Position numbers and translations under genes: made by a program
The notes under the pieces: generated by a model
Database searches by the model: none
What the model saw: the letters and a program-made list of their open reading frames with translations, nothing else
Told to the model about the DNA's origin: nothing
Shown here: positions 15,457-22,847 of the stretch, in pieces
Layout of the letters: each line of letters opens with the position of its first letter
How positions within the stretch are numbered: position 1 is the first letter of the stretch
DNA from: PWPS01 sp964573145
GTDB taxonomy: Bacteria; Patescibacteriota; Minisyncoccia; Minisyncoccales; PWPS01
DNA length: 37,030 bases
NCBI GenBank assembly: GCA_964573145.1
Contig: CAZNIM010000004.1
Location: forward strand, 1-37,030
Direction: 5' to 3'

Positions 15457-15485
15457 ATTATAGGAAAGCTTCACTTCCCTGTCAA
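15457..15485 (-). promoter_or_regulatory. Perfect consensus promoter of xerC
   Basis: On the minus strand TTGACA (15485-15480), a 17-base spacer and TATAAT (15462-15457) match the sigma-70 consensus at all 12 positions. The start near 15450 places the dif-like inverted repeat (15411-15444) in the transcribed leader, so recombinase bound there could block its own transcription. Confidence 0.85.
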
Positions 15486-15491
15486 AGAATC

Positions 15492-15510
15492 GCATTTATC
15501 TTTTAAATGC
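15492..15510. other. Short hairpin downstream of the cell-wall gene run
   Basis: GCATTTA (15492-15498) pairs with TAAATGC (15504-15510) across a five-base loop. It lies after the last minus-strand gene ending at 15528. There is no T-run on the minus side, so it is a weak terminator candidate at best. Confidence 0.35.
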
Positions 15511-15527
15511 AAAGGCTACAAAAAAAG

Positions 15528-15836
15528 CTAAAACTGAAAAATATTATCTATCGACTCTCTGATCGATTCAAAAACTTCATCGATAAAATCAAAAATAATT
15601 TTTCTGATTCTGGAAAAGAGATTGTCTCTTCGTCTCTCAACTTCTTCTTCAATTATTCTTTGTCGCTTTTCAACCTCTTCGGTCGCCAAATCACTGAAGT
15701 CCTCCATCCTCTCCATTATAATTTCCGAAAAGCCGATTCCGTCATTAGTCATTAAACTATCCCTTTCGGCTGATCCGAAGACGGAGGCCGGTGTAATAGC
15801 GACGGACAATATTAAAAGAAGGTAAAATATCTTCAT
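15528..15836 (-). CDS. Small secreted helical protein, unknown function
   Basis: The 102-residue protein starts with a clear signal peptide (MKIFYLLLILSVAITPASVFGSA, shown here as residues 1-23, probable cleavage after residues 21-23). The rest is strongly charged helix with heptad-like Glu/Arg spacing (about 45-75) and an amphipathic end rich in Ile/Phe. I recognise no family. The ATG overlaps the gltX stop by four bases, so it is translationally coupled as the last gene of the cell-wall run. It may be a periplasmic or surface coiled-coil protein. Confidence 0.68.
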   Translation of the reverse strand: MKIFYLLLILSVAITPASVFGSAERDSLMTNDGIGFSEIIMERMEDFSDLATEEVEKRQRIIEEEVERRRDNLFSRIRKIIFDFIDEVFESIRESIDNIFQF

Positions 15837-17341
15837 AAATTATCTTTTGCTTTTTTTAACCTCCCTATCGCCTCCTCCCTTCCCAATATGTAAGTTACTT
15901 CAAGAGGTCCGGCGGAAGCTTTTTCTCCGGTTAAAGCGGCTCTGAGGGGCCATAAAAACCTTCCTCGGTCCTCGAATTGATTGGCTTTCTGTAGTAACTT
16001 GTCTTTAACCTCTTCTTTTTCCCAATTTTTTATATTATCAATTACTTCTATTGATTTGTCAATAACATCACCGAGCTCCTCTGAAGTCATCTCTTTCCAC
16101 TGCAAAAGATCGAAGTCAACCTTTGGCTGTTTAAAAAAGTAGCCGGTATGATCAACTATCTCCACCACTTTGGAGATTCTGTCTTTGTGTTCCTCGGCTA
16201 TCTCTTTCAAGGCGTCGAATCCGTACTTTCTTCCGTCCTCGGTTCGGTAACCGGTCTTTATCCCTTTGGCTCCCATGGCCGGAGGATACTGATCTTCTTC
16301 GTACACCGGGTTTATATATCCGGCTTCAATCCAGAAAGGAATAGACAGAAGAGCCAACCTCTCTCCGGTCACCTCTTTTAAGTGCAGTGTGTTGATGTGC
16401 TCCAGCTTTTTTTTGTTGAAAACGGCTCCCGCTTTCTTGCATCGCTCGAGACTGAATTCGTCAATCAACTCTTCCATGGTGAAAAACTCTCTGTCATCTC
16501 CGGGACTCCAACCCAAAAGAGCTAAAAAGTTAACCAGGGCCTCGGGTAAAAATCCTTCTTTTCGATATTCGGAAACGGAAACTGCCCCGAATCGTTTCGA
16601 CAATTTACTTTTGTCCGGAGCGAGTATCAGAGGAAGATGAGCGTAATTTACCCTTTTGAAATCAAGTGCTTCGGCGATAAGTATCTGCTTGGGAGTGTTG
16701 GAGATATGATCCTCTCCCCTAATTACGTCGGTCACCTTCATCTCATGATCGTCAATAACGCAGGCCAAATTATAAAGCGGTCTTTCTTCATCTTTGGCGA
16801 TAACAAAATCTTCAATAAGACTTCCGTCAAACTCAATAAGACCACGTACTCGATCACGAAAAGATACTTTTTTATCCCCTACTATCATTCTTATTACGTA
16901 ATCCGAGCCCGACTTTATCTTTTCTTCGGCCTTTTCGGAGCTCAAATCTCTGCAAGTTCCCGGGTAGCGAGGAGTTTCTCCGGCTTCTTCTTGTTTTTCT
17001 CTTATTGAATCAAGTTCTTCTTTGCTACAAAAACAATAATAAGCTTTCTCCTTATCAATAAGCTCCTTTATATATTTATCGTAACTTCTTTCACTTTGTC
17101 GGTACGGACCGTAATCTCCCCTTCCCGGCCCTTCGTCGAATTCTATTCCCAGCCACTGCAAACAATCGATGATATTTTCTTCATATTCTTTTTTTGACCT
17201 CTCTTTATCGGTGTCTTCAATTCTAAGAACAAAAACCCCCTTGTTTTTTCTTGCAAACAGATAATTGGCCAAAGCTATTCTGGCCGAACCGACATGAAAA
17301 AGGCCGGTCGGTGATGGTGCAAATCTTACTCTTTTTTTCAT
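15833..17341 (-). CDS. gltX: Glutamate--tRNA ligase
   Basis: This class I aminoacyl-tRNA synthetase charges tRNA-Glu, and perhaps tRNA-Gln if the organism uses the amidotransferase route. The HIGH-type motif HVGS is at 16-19 (PSPTGLFHVGSAR) and the KMSKS-type motif KLSKR is at 246-250. A zinc-site remnant CFC (103-105) with C130 is present. At 502 residues it is full length; the C-terminal anticodon-binding domain is alpha-helical. It overlaps murG by four bases upstream and the small secreted gene by four bases downstream. Confidence 0.96.
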   Translation of the reverse strand: MKKRVRFAPSPTGLFHVGSARIALANYLFARKNKGVFVLRIEDTDKERSKKEYEENIIDCLQWLGIEFDEGPGRGDYGPYRQSERSYDKYIKELIDKEKAYYCFCSKEELDSIREKQEEAGETPRYPGTCRDLSSEKAEEKIKSGSDYVIRMIVGDKKVSFRDRVRGLIEFDGSLIEDFVIAKDEERPLYNLACVIDDHEMKVTDVIRGEDHISNTPKQILIAEALDFKRVNYAHLPLILAPDKSKLSKRFGAVSVSEYRKEGFLPEALVNFLALLGWSPGDDREFFTMEELIDEFSLERCKKAGAVFNKKKLEHINTLHLKEVTGERLALLSIPFWIEAGYINPVYEEDQYPPAMGAKGIKTGYRTEDGRKYGFDALKEIAEEHKDRISKVVEIVDHTGYFFKQPKVDFDLLQWKEMTSEELGDVIDKSIEVIDNIKNWEKEEVKDKLLQKANQFEDRGRFLWPLRAALTGEKASAGPLEVTYILGREEAIGRLKKAKDNL

Positions 17342-18462
17342 GATTTTTTTTGATTTAAAATCTCTTGTAAATAATTCGCCAAATCTTTCCCGGCCTCATT
17401 TTTTGAAATTGCTTTCGCAGCCCCTTTCATCTTTTTAATTCTTTCTTCCGGTTGAAAAAGTGATCTGGCTCGCTCCAAAAATAGATGCGGCGTTAAATTA
17501 TCCTCTTCCAAAACAATCGCCGCACCGCTTTTTGCCACTTGATAAGCATTTTTGGTTTGATGGTTCTGAGCAGCCTCGGGAAGCGGTATCAGTATGCTCG
17601 GTCTTCCGTTGGCTAAAATTTCAAATATACTTCCCGCCCCGGCTCTGGAAACCACCAAATCGGCAACCGCATAAGCGTCAGCAATCTCTTCCGACTCTAA
17701 AAACGGATAAAGGTGATAATATTTTTTAATTTCACCGTTTCTCAACTCCTCAACTTCTTTTTTCATCTCATCAAAATTTTTCTTTCCACACTGGTGAATA
17801 ATTTCAAATTCCTGAACCATCCTGGGTAGGATAACGGTTATCATTCGATTTATTCTCTCCGATCCTTGCGATCCGCCCAAGATAAGAATAATTGATTTTT
17901 TTCTACTTAAGTTGAATCTTTCAGCCGCTCTTTCCAAGTCTCCCTCGGTAACACTTTTTCTAATCGGATTTCCGACTTGAATAGTCTCTTTATCTTCCAT
18001 TCCTTCCGTCTCTTCGAACGAGGTGAATATTTTAGTTGCAAATCCGGAGATAATCTTATTGGCCAATCCAACGGAAGCATCGGACTCATGTAGAATTAAG
18101 GGAACTCCGACTACTTTGGCGGCGACGGCAACCGGAAAGGCGCCGAATCCACCTTTGGAAAAAACGAGATCGGGAGATATTACCAACAGATAAATTATCG
18201 ACTGGATTATTCCGATCGGAATCTTGACCATATCGACTATATTTTTCAAAAAAGCGATCGGATCAAAATATCTCCTGATTTTTCCGGCGTAAATTCTTCT
18301 GAAAATTACCCCTTTGTCGAGAAACTCTTTTTCCAAAAAGTAATCTCCTTTTGGGGCTATATAGTAAATTTCAAGATTTTCCATCTCAATATTTTCAACT
18401 ACGGAAATCAGAGGAAATATATGTCCTCCGGTTCCACCTCCGGTTAAAACTATCTTTTTCAT
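17338..18462 (-). CDS. murG: UDP-GlcNAc--MurNAc-pentapeptide GlcNAc transferase MurG
   Basis: MurG adds GlcNAc to lipid I to make lipid II on the inner membrane face. The GT-B fold starts with the N-terminal Gly loop GGGTGGH (8-14). The middle has HESDASVGLANK, and the C-terminal half has ILGGSQGS and the donor-binding region SRAGAGSIFEILANGRPSIL with PLPEAAQNHQ. At 374 residues it matches the family. It starts one base after ftsW and overlaps gltX by four bases. Confidence 0.96.
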   Translation of the reverse strand: MKKIVLTGGGTGGHIFPLISVVENIEMENLEIYYIAPKGDYFLEKEFLDKGVIFRRIYAGKIRRYFDPIAFLKNIVDMVKIPIGIIQSIIYLLVISPDLVFSKGGFGAFPVAVAAKVVGVPLILHESDASVGLANKIISGFATKIFTSFEETEGMEDKETIQVGNPIRKSVTEGDLERAAERFNLSRKKSIILILGGSQGSERINRMITVILPRMVQEFEIIHQCGKKNFDEMKKEVEELRNGEIKKYYHLYPFLESEEIADAYAVADLVVSRAGAGSIFEILANGRPSILIPLPEAAQNHQTKNAYQVAKSGAAIVLEEDNLTPHLFLERARSLFQPEERIKKMKGAAKAISKNEAGKDLANYLQEILNQKKS

Positions 18463-18463
18463 T

Positions 18464-19579
18464 TTATGATCTTGATATATTTAAAAGTATTCCCAGGGCG
18501 GCCAGTTCGGATATAAAGTGTGCTCTTCCGTGACTGATCAAGGGAAGAGGAATTCCGGTCATCGGAACAACTCCGACCATCGATCCGATATTTACAAAAG
18601 CTTGAAAAAATATCCAAAAAGTGATTCCGGTGGCGACCAGACCCAAAAAGGGGTCCGTGCTCTCTTTAGCAATTTTAACACCTCTCCAGGCAAAAACCAA
18701 AAATAATCCAATCAGAACCAAGCTACCTATAAATCCGGCTTCTTCGGCATAAGCGGCAAAGATGGAGTCACTCATTACCAGAGGAATATATCCGTATTTA
18801 CGATACCCCATACCGAAACCGAGCCCGAAAATTCCTCCCGAGCCGATCGCAATGAGTGCTTGTTGGGCCTGATAAGATAATCCTTGGGGATCCATTCCCG
18901 AAGAAATTAAATCTCTGACTCGTTGCATCCTATAAGGGGTTAAAACAACCGCCAATACGAGTGACAAAGTTCCTCCCAAACCGATGACGAATATATGGGA
19001 AAGAGGGTTTCCATAGACAAAGTACATCACGAATCCCGTTAAAATAATAACCAAAAGAGTGCTGAGATCGGGCTGAAGTAAAATTAAGCCGCCTATGAAT
19101 CCGGAAAATATCAAAAAAGCGATGAGCGTCTCCGAAAATATTCTCTTTTTTTTCTCTCTCTTTCTTCCCGACAACCAGCTTGCCAAATAAAGTATGAAAG
19201 TTAATTTTAAAAATTCAGTAGGTTGAAATGAAAAAGAGCCGATTCCTATCCAGCGAGTAGCTCCCCTCATCTTTCTTCCCACTCCGGGAACAAAAACCAA
19301 CAAAACCAATACTATGCTCAAAAAAAGAAGAGCCGGAGCAAATTTTCGTAATTTTTCAAGAGGAATGTTGTAGGCAACAAACCCCAAAACGATACCGGGC
19401 AACACCCCGAAAACGAATTGTCGAAAAAGAAAATAATTAAGATTAACCTGATCGACACCCTCCTCTATAATTGCCATTCTGGCCATCGAAACACTGACGA
19501 AGATAACGAAACCGGCCAATATTATAAGAGCGGCGGATATCAATAATCCGTAATCGGGATGTCGATTATTTTTGACCAT
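18464..19579 (-). CDS. ftsW: SEDS peptidoglycan polymerase, FtsW type
   Basis: This is a lipid II polymerase with about ten membrane helices. Starting at the ATG at 19579 gives 371 residues beginning MVKNNRHPDYG. The longer frame to 19726 would be out of frame inside murD and has no membrane character, so it is rejected. Family landmarks are GATRWIGIGSFSFQPTEFLKL, YQAQQALIAIGSGGIFG and MSDSIFAAYAEEAG, which retains the conserved catalytic-region Asp. The usual C-terminal SYGGSS is instead SHGRAH (349-354), a marked divergence. It overlaps murD by 14 bases and lies two bases from murG. Context between murD and murG favours FtsW over RodA. Confidence 0.92.
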   Translation of the reverse strand: MVKNNRHPDYGLLISAALIILAGFVIFVSVSMARMAIIEEGVDQVNLNYFLFRQFVFGVLPGIVLGFVAYNIPLEKLRKFAPALLFLSIVLVLLVFVPGVGRKMRGATRWIGIGSFSFQPTEFLKLTFILYLASWLSGRKREKKKRIFSETLIAFLIFSGFIGGLILLQPDLSTLLVIILTGFVMYFVYGNPLSHIFVIGLGGTLSLVLAVVLTPYRMQRVRDLISSGMDPQGLSYQAQQALIAIGSGGIFGLGFGMGYRKYGYIPLVMSDSIFAAYAEEAGFIGSLVLIGLFLVFAWRGVKIAKESTDPFLGLVATGITFWIFFQAFVNIGSMVGVVPMTGIPLPLISHGRAHFISELAALGILLNISRS

Positions 19580-20786
19580 ATTTTTGAATTGCTTTTTTGA
19601 ATTTATCTCCCCTATCGACGTAACTGGAAAACATATTAAAGCTGGATGAAGCCGGCGAAAGAAGAACCGCTCCTTCATTTGTAATCTGAAATGCCTTCTT
19701 AACCGCCTCCTCCATCGAACCCACAAAGAAGATATTTCCCGAAAATGAATTAGCGATCTTTTTACCGGTATCCGGAAAAAGAATTAAATTTTTAATATTT
19801 GAATTCTCAATTCTTAAAGAGAGCTTTTTATAATCACCTCCTTTATCAACCCCTCCGGTTATAAGCGTCTCCGTCTCCAAACCGGCAATCGCTCTAATGG
19901 TCGCTTCCGGGATAGTGGCCGCCGAATCATCATAAAAGTCTATTCCGCCATAGTTTCCGACAAACTCCAAACGATGCTTCAGCTTCGGAGGGTCTTTAAT
20001 AATTTGATCCACTCCTTCGGGATCAATCCCGTAATGATCGGCCACTTTTCTGATCGGATCGGCATAAACGACCGAACCGGCTAATCGTTCTTTCGGGTCA
20101 AAAGGAATTTTTTCTCCTTCAAAGTCGGAAACCATCCTTCCTACCTCTTCGCTGCCCCCGTTAAAGATAACTTTTTTCGGTTTCGGATAAAAAGAGATTA
20201 TCTTTTTTTTGGAATTGAAATATTCATCATAATCGGAGTGCTGATCAAGATGATCTTTGAATATATTGAGAATAATCGCCAAGTCCGGCCCTCGGCTAAT
20301 CGTTTGCAGTTGAAAACTGGAAAGCTCATATACGAAAACGGCTTTCTTCCCCAAAAAATCAAGAGCGGGGTTGCCGATATTACCGATTAAGAAAGATTCA
20401 ACTCCCTGATTTTTGAATAGCTGATGAATCGCCGTAGCGGTCGTGCTCTTTCCTTTGGTTCCGGTTATTCCGATTACCTCTCCTTCAGTTAAATTAAGAA
20501 AAATATCGGACTGCGACGTTATCTTATTCGGGGATATATTTTTTTGAGCTAAAAAAGTGTAAGGAACACCGGGTGATTTAATAATCAAATCATAGTCACG
20601 TGCGGCATCAAGATAATCTTCTCCAAAATAAAGAGCGGTTTTTGAATCGGTTACCTCTTTTTCTTTCAAGTCGGCGATTGCTATCTCTTTGCTTGGAAAC
20701 TGAGACCTTAAAAAGCGGTGCGTGTCTTTTCCCTCTCTACCGTAGCCGAGGATCAGGACCGATTTTTTTTGTAATCTTTGATACAT
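19566..20786 (-). CDS. murD: UDP-N-acetylmuramoylalanine--D-glutamate ligase MurD
   Basis: MurD adds D-Glu to UDP-MurNAc-L-Ala in the cytoplasm, using ATP. The N-terminal Rossmann domain begins SVLILGYGREGKDT. The ATP loop is GITGTKGKST (107-115). The central domain carries VYELSSFQLQ and LNIFKDHLDQH. The C-terminal ligase domain has DDSAATIPEATIRAI and LLSPASSSFNMF. At 406 residues it is slightly shorter than well-known MurD (about 440). It starts seven bases after mraY and overlaps ftsW. No murE or murF is visible nearby. Confidence 0.95.
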   Translation of the reverse strand: MYQRLQKKSVLILGYGREGKDTHRFLRSQFPSKEIAIADLKEKEVTDSKTALYFGEDYLDAARDYDLIIKSPGVPYTFLAQKNISPNKITSQSDIFLNLTEGEVIGITGTKGKSTTATAIHQLFKNQGVESFLIGNIGNPALDFLGKKAVFVYELSSFQLQTISRGPDLAIILNIFKDHLDQHSDYDEYFNSKKKIISFYPKPKKVIFNGGSEEVGRMVSDFEGEKIPFDPKERLAGSVVYADPIRKVADHYGIDPEGVDQIIKDPPKLKHRLEFVGNYGGIDFYDDSAATIPEATIRAIAGLETETLITGGVDKGGDYKKLSLRIENSNIKNLILFPDTGKKIANSFSGNIFFVGSMEEAVKKAFQITNEGAVLLSPASSSFNMFSSYVDRGDKFKKAIQKYGQK

Positions 20787-20793
20787 CCACTTA

Positions 20794-21894
20794 TTAACCC
20801 ATTACTCTGATAATTACTCCCAGTATCGCCGCCATCGCTCCGATAATCCAAAAACGCATTGTCACCTTGTAAGACGGCCAGCCGATTCCTTCAAAATGGT
20901 GGTGAATCGGAGCCGCTTTGAAAACTTTTTTCTTCAAAAACTTTTTGGAAAGAAGTTGGATTATTACCGAAGCGGATTCGACTACCAACAGTATTCCGAT
21001 TATCGGCAAAACCAAAACCGAATCGGTTAAAAAAGCAATCACCGTCAAAGTCGCAGTCAAGGCGAAAATTCCGGTTTCTCCCATATAAAATCTGGCCGGA
21101 GGAATGTTGAACCACAAAAAAGCCAATATACTTCCCACCAAAACCATTGAAAAAGAAGCCAAATCCATCATTCCCGCCTCAACCGCTATGAAGGTAAAAG
21201 CGGTAAAAATGGCGGCAAACGCCCCCCCGGAAAGACCGTCGAGTCCGTCAATTACACTACCGCTGTAAGTGGCGAGCATCACTAAGATAAAGAAAGGAAT
21301 AAAGAGCAACCCGAGATCAAAATGACCCCAAAAGGGAATCAATATCTCCGAAACCTCCAATTTGGAATAAAACCACCATCCTCCAACAACTCCTATCGCC
21401 GCCGTAGCTCCGATCCTGTACATTAAGCTCAACCCTCCCCCGACATAACGATTAACTTTTTTAAAGATGAATTTTAAAATTCCATTCTCGGGTTTATCTA
21501 TAACTTGTAACAGATCATCAAGAAGCCCGATCAAAGCGGCGACAACCAGAGCGAAAAGAGGCAGCCAAGTCTCTCTCCTGCTCAAAAAATTAAGGCTTTG
21601 AATCCAGTAGTGATCACTCAAAAAACTCAATCCGTAAAATAGAAAAATTAAAATGAGCGGTGGAATCCAGACCAAAAGCCCTCCCAGTCGTGGAACATTG
21701 ACTTCCTTTTCCGAATGAAATTGAGGAAAAACCTTTAAGTCCTTACCGTCAATTCCCTTTTTTCTCACCTTGTTTTTCCATAACTCGTTTTTATACATAA
21801 ATCCGGTTAAACCGGGGGTAATCACCAAAGTGAAAATAAAAGAGAGCGTGCCCAGCATAAGGATTTTAATCATACTCTCTATCGTCGTGTTCAT
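20794..21894 (-). CDS. mraY: Phospho-N-acetylmuramoyl-pentapeptide-transferase MraY, divergent
   Basis: MraY makes lipid I from UDP-MurNAc-pentapeptide and undecaprenyl phosphate. This 366-residue polytopic protein has the DD pair (126-127) and the DGLDGL block (216-221). The C-terminal APIHHHFEGIGWP (HHH 331-333), followed by RFWIIG, is diagnostic for MraY. Two regions look more like WecA/TagO: H60 followed by VPRLGG (67-72) and VIDGLDGLSGG. The third catalytic-type Asp, normally in FMGD, is Glu273 in YMGETG. Position between dacA and murD supports MraY. Confidence 0.9.
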   Translation of the reverse strand: MNTTIESMIKILMLGTLSFIFTLVITPGLTGFMYKNELWKNKVRKKGIDGKDLKVFPQFHSEKEVNVPRLGGLLVWIPPLILIFLFYGLSFLSDHYWIQSLNFLSRRETWLPLFALVVAALIGLLDDLLQVIDKPENGILKFIFKKVNRYVGGGLSLMYRIGATAAIGVVGGWWFYSKLEVSEILIPFWGHFDLGLLFIPFFILVMLATYSGSVIDGLDGLSGGAFAAIFTAFTFIAVEAGMMDLASFSMVLVGSILAFLWFNIPPARFYMGETGIFALTATLTVIAFLTDSVLVLPIIGILLVVESASVIIQLLSKKFLKKKVFKAAPIHHHFEGIGWPSYKVTMRFWIIGAMAAILGVIIRVMG

Positions 21895-21899
21895 TTGGT

Positions 21900-22847
21900 C
21901 TATATTTTATATGCTTTATAAGTCCAATTAATCAATTTTTCCATCTCTTCAAATCTCTCATTATGCCCTTCGGATCCCAAAATTACATATATTAAATAGG
22001 ATCCTTCTTCCGGCTCCAAAACCATAAGTAGAGTTCCACCGGCTCTATAAGTAAATCCGGTCTTTCCTCCTTTAATGTCGCTCAGCCATTCCGGAGCGAT
22101 AAACCCGAAATAGCTTCCGTCCAAAAATTGATTGGTAGTTTCAACTCTGTAGTGAAGATCGGAAGATCTTGAAGTTATATTATAGGTGGGTCGCCTCATT
22201 ATCTCCCAGAAAAGAGGAATTTCCAGAATCCGTTCGGTTAATTTGACCAGATCTCGCGGGCTGGATCTGTTGACCCCCCGTATATTATCCAAACCACTGG
22301 GATTGTAAAAGTGAGTTTGCCTCATCCCTAATCGATCCGCTTTCTGATTCATAAAAGACATAAAATCATCAAAATCGGTTTCGGCCGTTGCCGCCGCATA
22401 GGCGCTACTATTGTTGGATTCCAAAAGTAAAGGATAAAGAAGTTCTCCAAACGTAGTTTCCGGAAAAACACGTAAATCTCGAAGATGAGCATCGGTAAAA
22501 AGATCGGAATCCGGAATCCCGATCGGCTCATCAAGATTCAGATTCTCATAAACCACCAAGGCGGTAACCAGTTTGGTAAGGCTGGCAATCGGTAATGAAG
22601 CGTTTCTATTTCTACTGAATAAAACCTCTTTATCTTCTCCCTCCAAATAAACCGCATAAACCGCTTCGGCCTCTATCTCGGGAGGAGAAACCCCTCTCTT
22701 TCTCTCCAAAACGGATTCCGTTTCATAATTTGCCGGCTCTCTCATTCTTATATCCGGACCTTCATCCGGCTCTTCTCCTCCGGAGAATATAAAAAATCCT
22801 CCGGTTAAAAGAAGCAATACTGATAAGATTAATAGCTTAATTTTCAT
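21900..22847 (-). CDS. dacA: D-alanyl-D-alanine carboxypeptidase (S11 family)
   Basis: This enzyme trims the terminal D-Ala from peptidoglycan stems outside the membrane. It has an N-terminal signal sequence or anchor (about 4-22). The three penicillin-binding motifs are present: S89-L-T-K92, S144-N-N146 and K262-T-G264. At 315 residues it lacks the large C-terminal domain of E. coli PBP5 and ends soon after the catalytic domain, so membrane attachment would be through the N-terminus. It overlaps aspS by 11 bases and lies five bases before mraY. Confidence 0.93.
   Translation of the reverse strand: MKIKLLILSVLLLLTGGFFIFSGGEEPDEGPDIRMREPANYETESVLERKRGVSPPEIEAEAVYAVYLEGEDKEVLFSRNRNASLPIASLTKLVTALVVYENLNLDEPIGIPDSDLFTDAHLRDLRVFPETTFGELLYPLLLESNNSSAYAAATAETDFDDFMSFMNQKADRLGMRQTHFYNPSGLDNIRGVNRSSPRDLVKLTERILEIPLFWEIMRRPTYNITSRSSDLHYRVETTNQFLDGSYFGFIAPEWLSDIKGGKTGFTYRAGGTLLMVLEPEEGSYLIYVILGSEGHNERFEEMEKLINWTYKAYKI

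Noticed and set aside
15507..15825. Two plus-strand frames of 82 and 67 codons
   Set aside because: They are opposite the minus-strand secreted protein, which has a clear signal peptide and overlaps gltX by four bases as an operon member.
19580..19726. A 49-residue N-terminal extension of ftsW
   Set aside because: It lies inside murD in another frame, is Arg-rich and not like any FtsW start; the ATG at 19579 gives a normal N-terminus.
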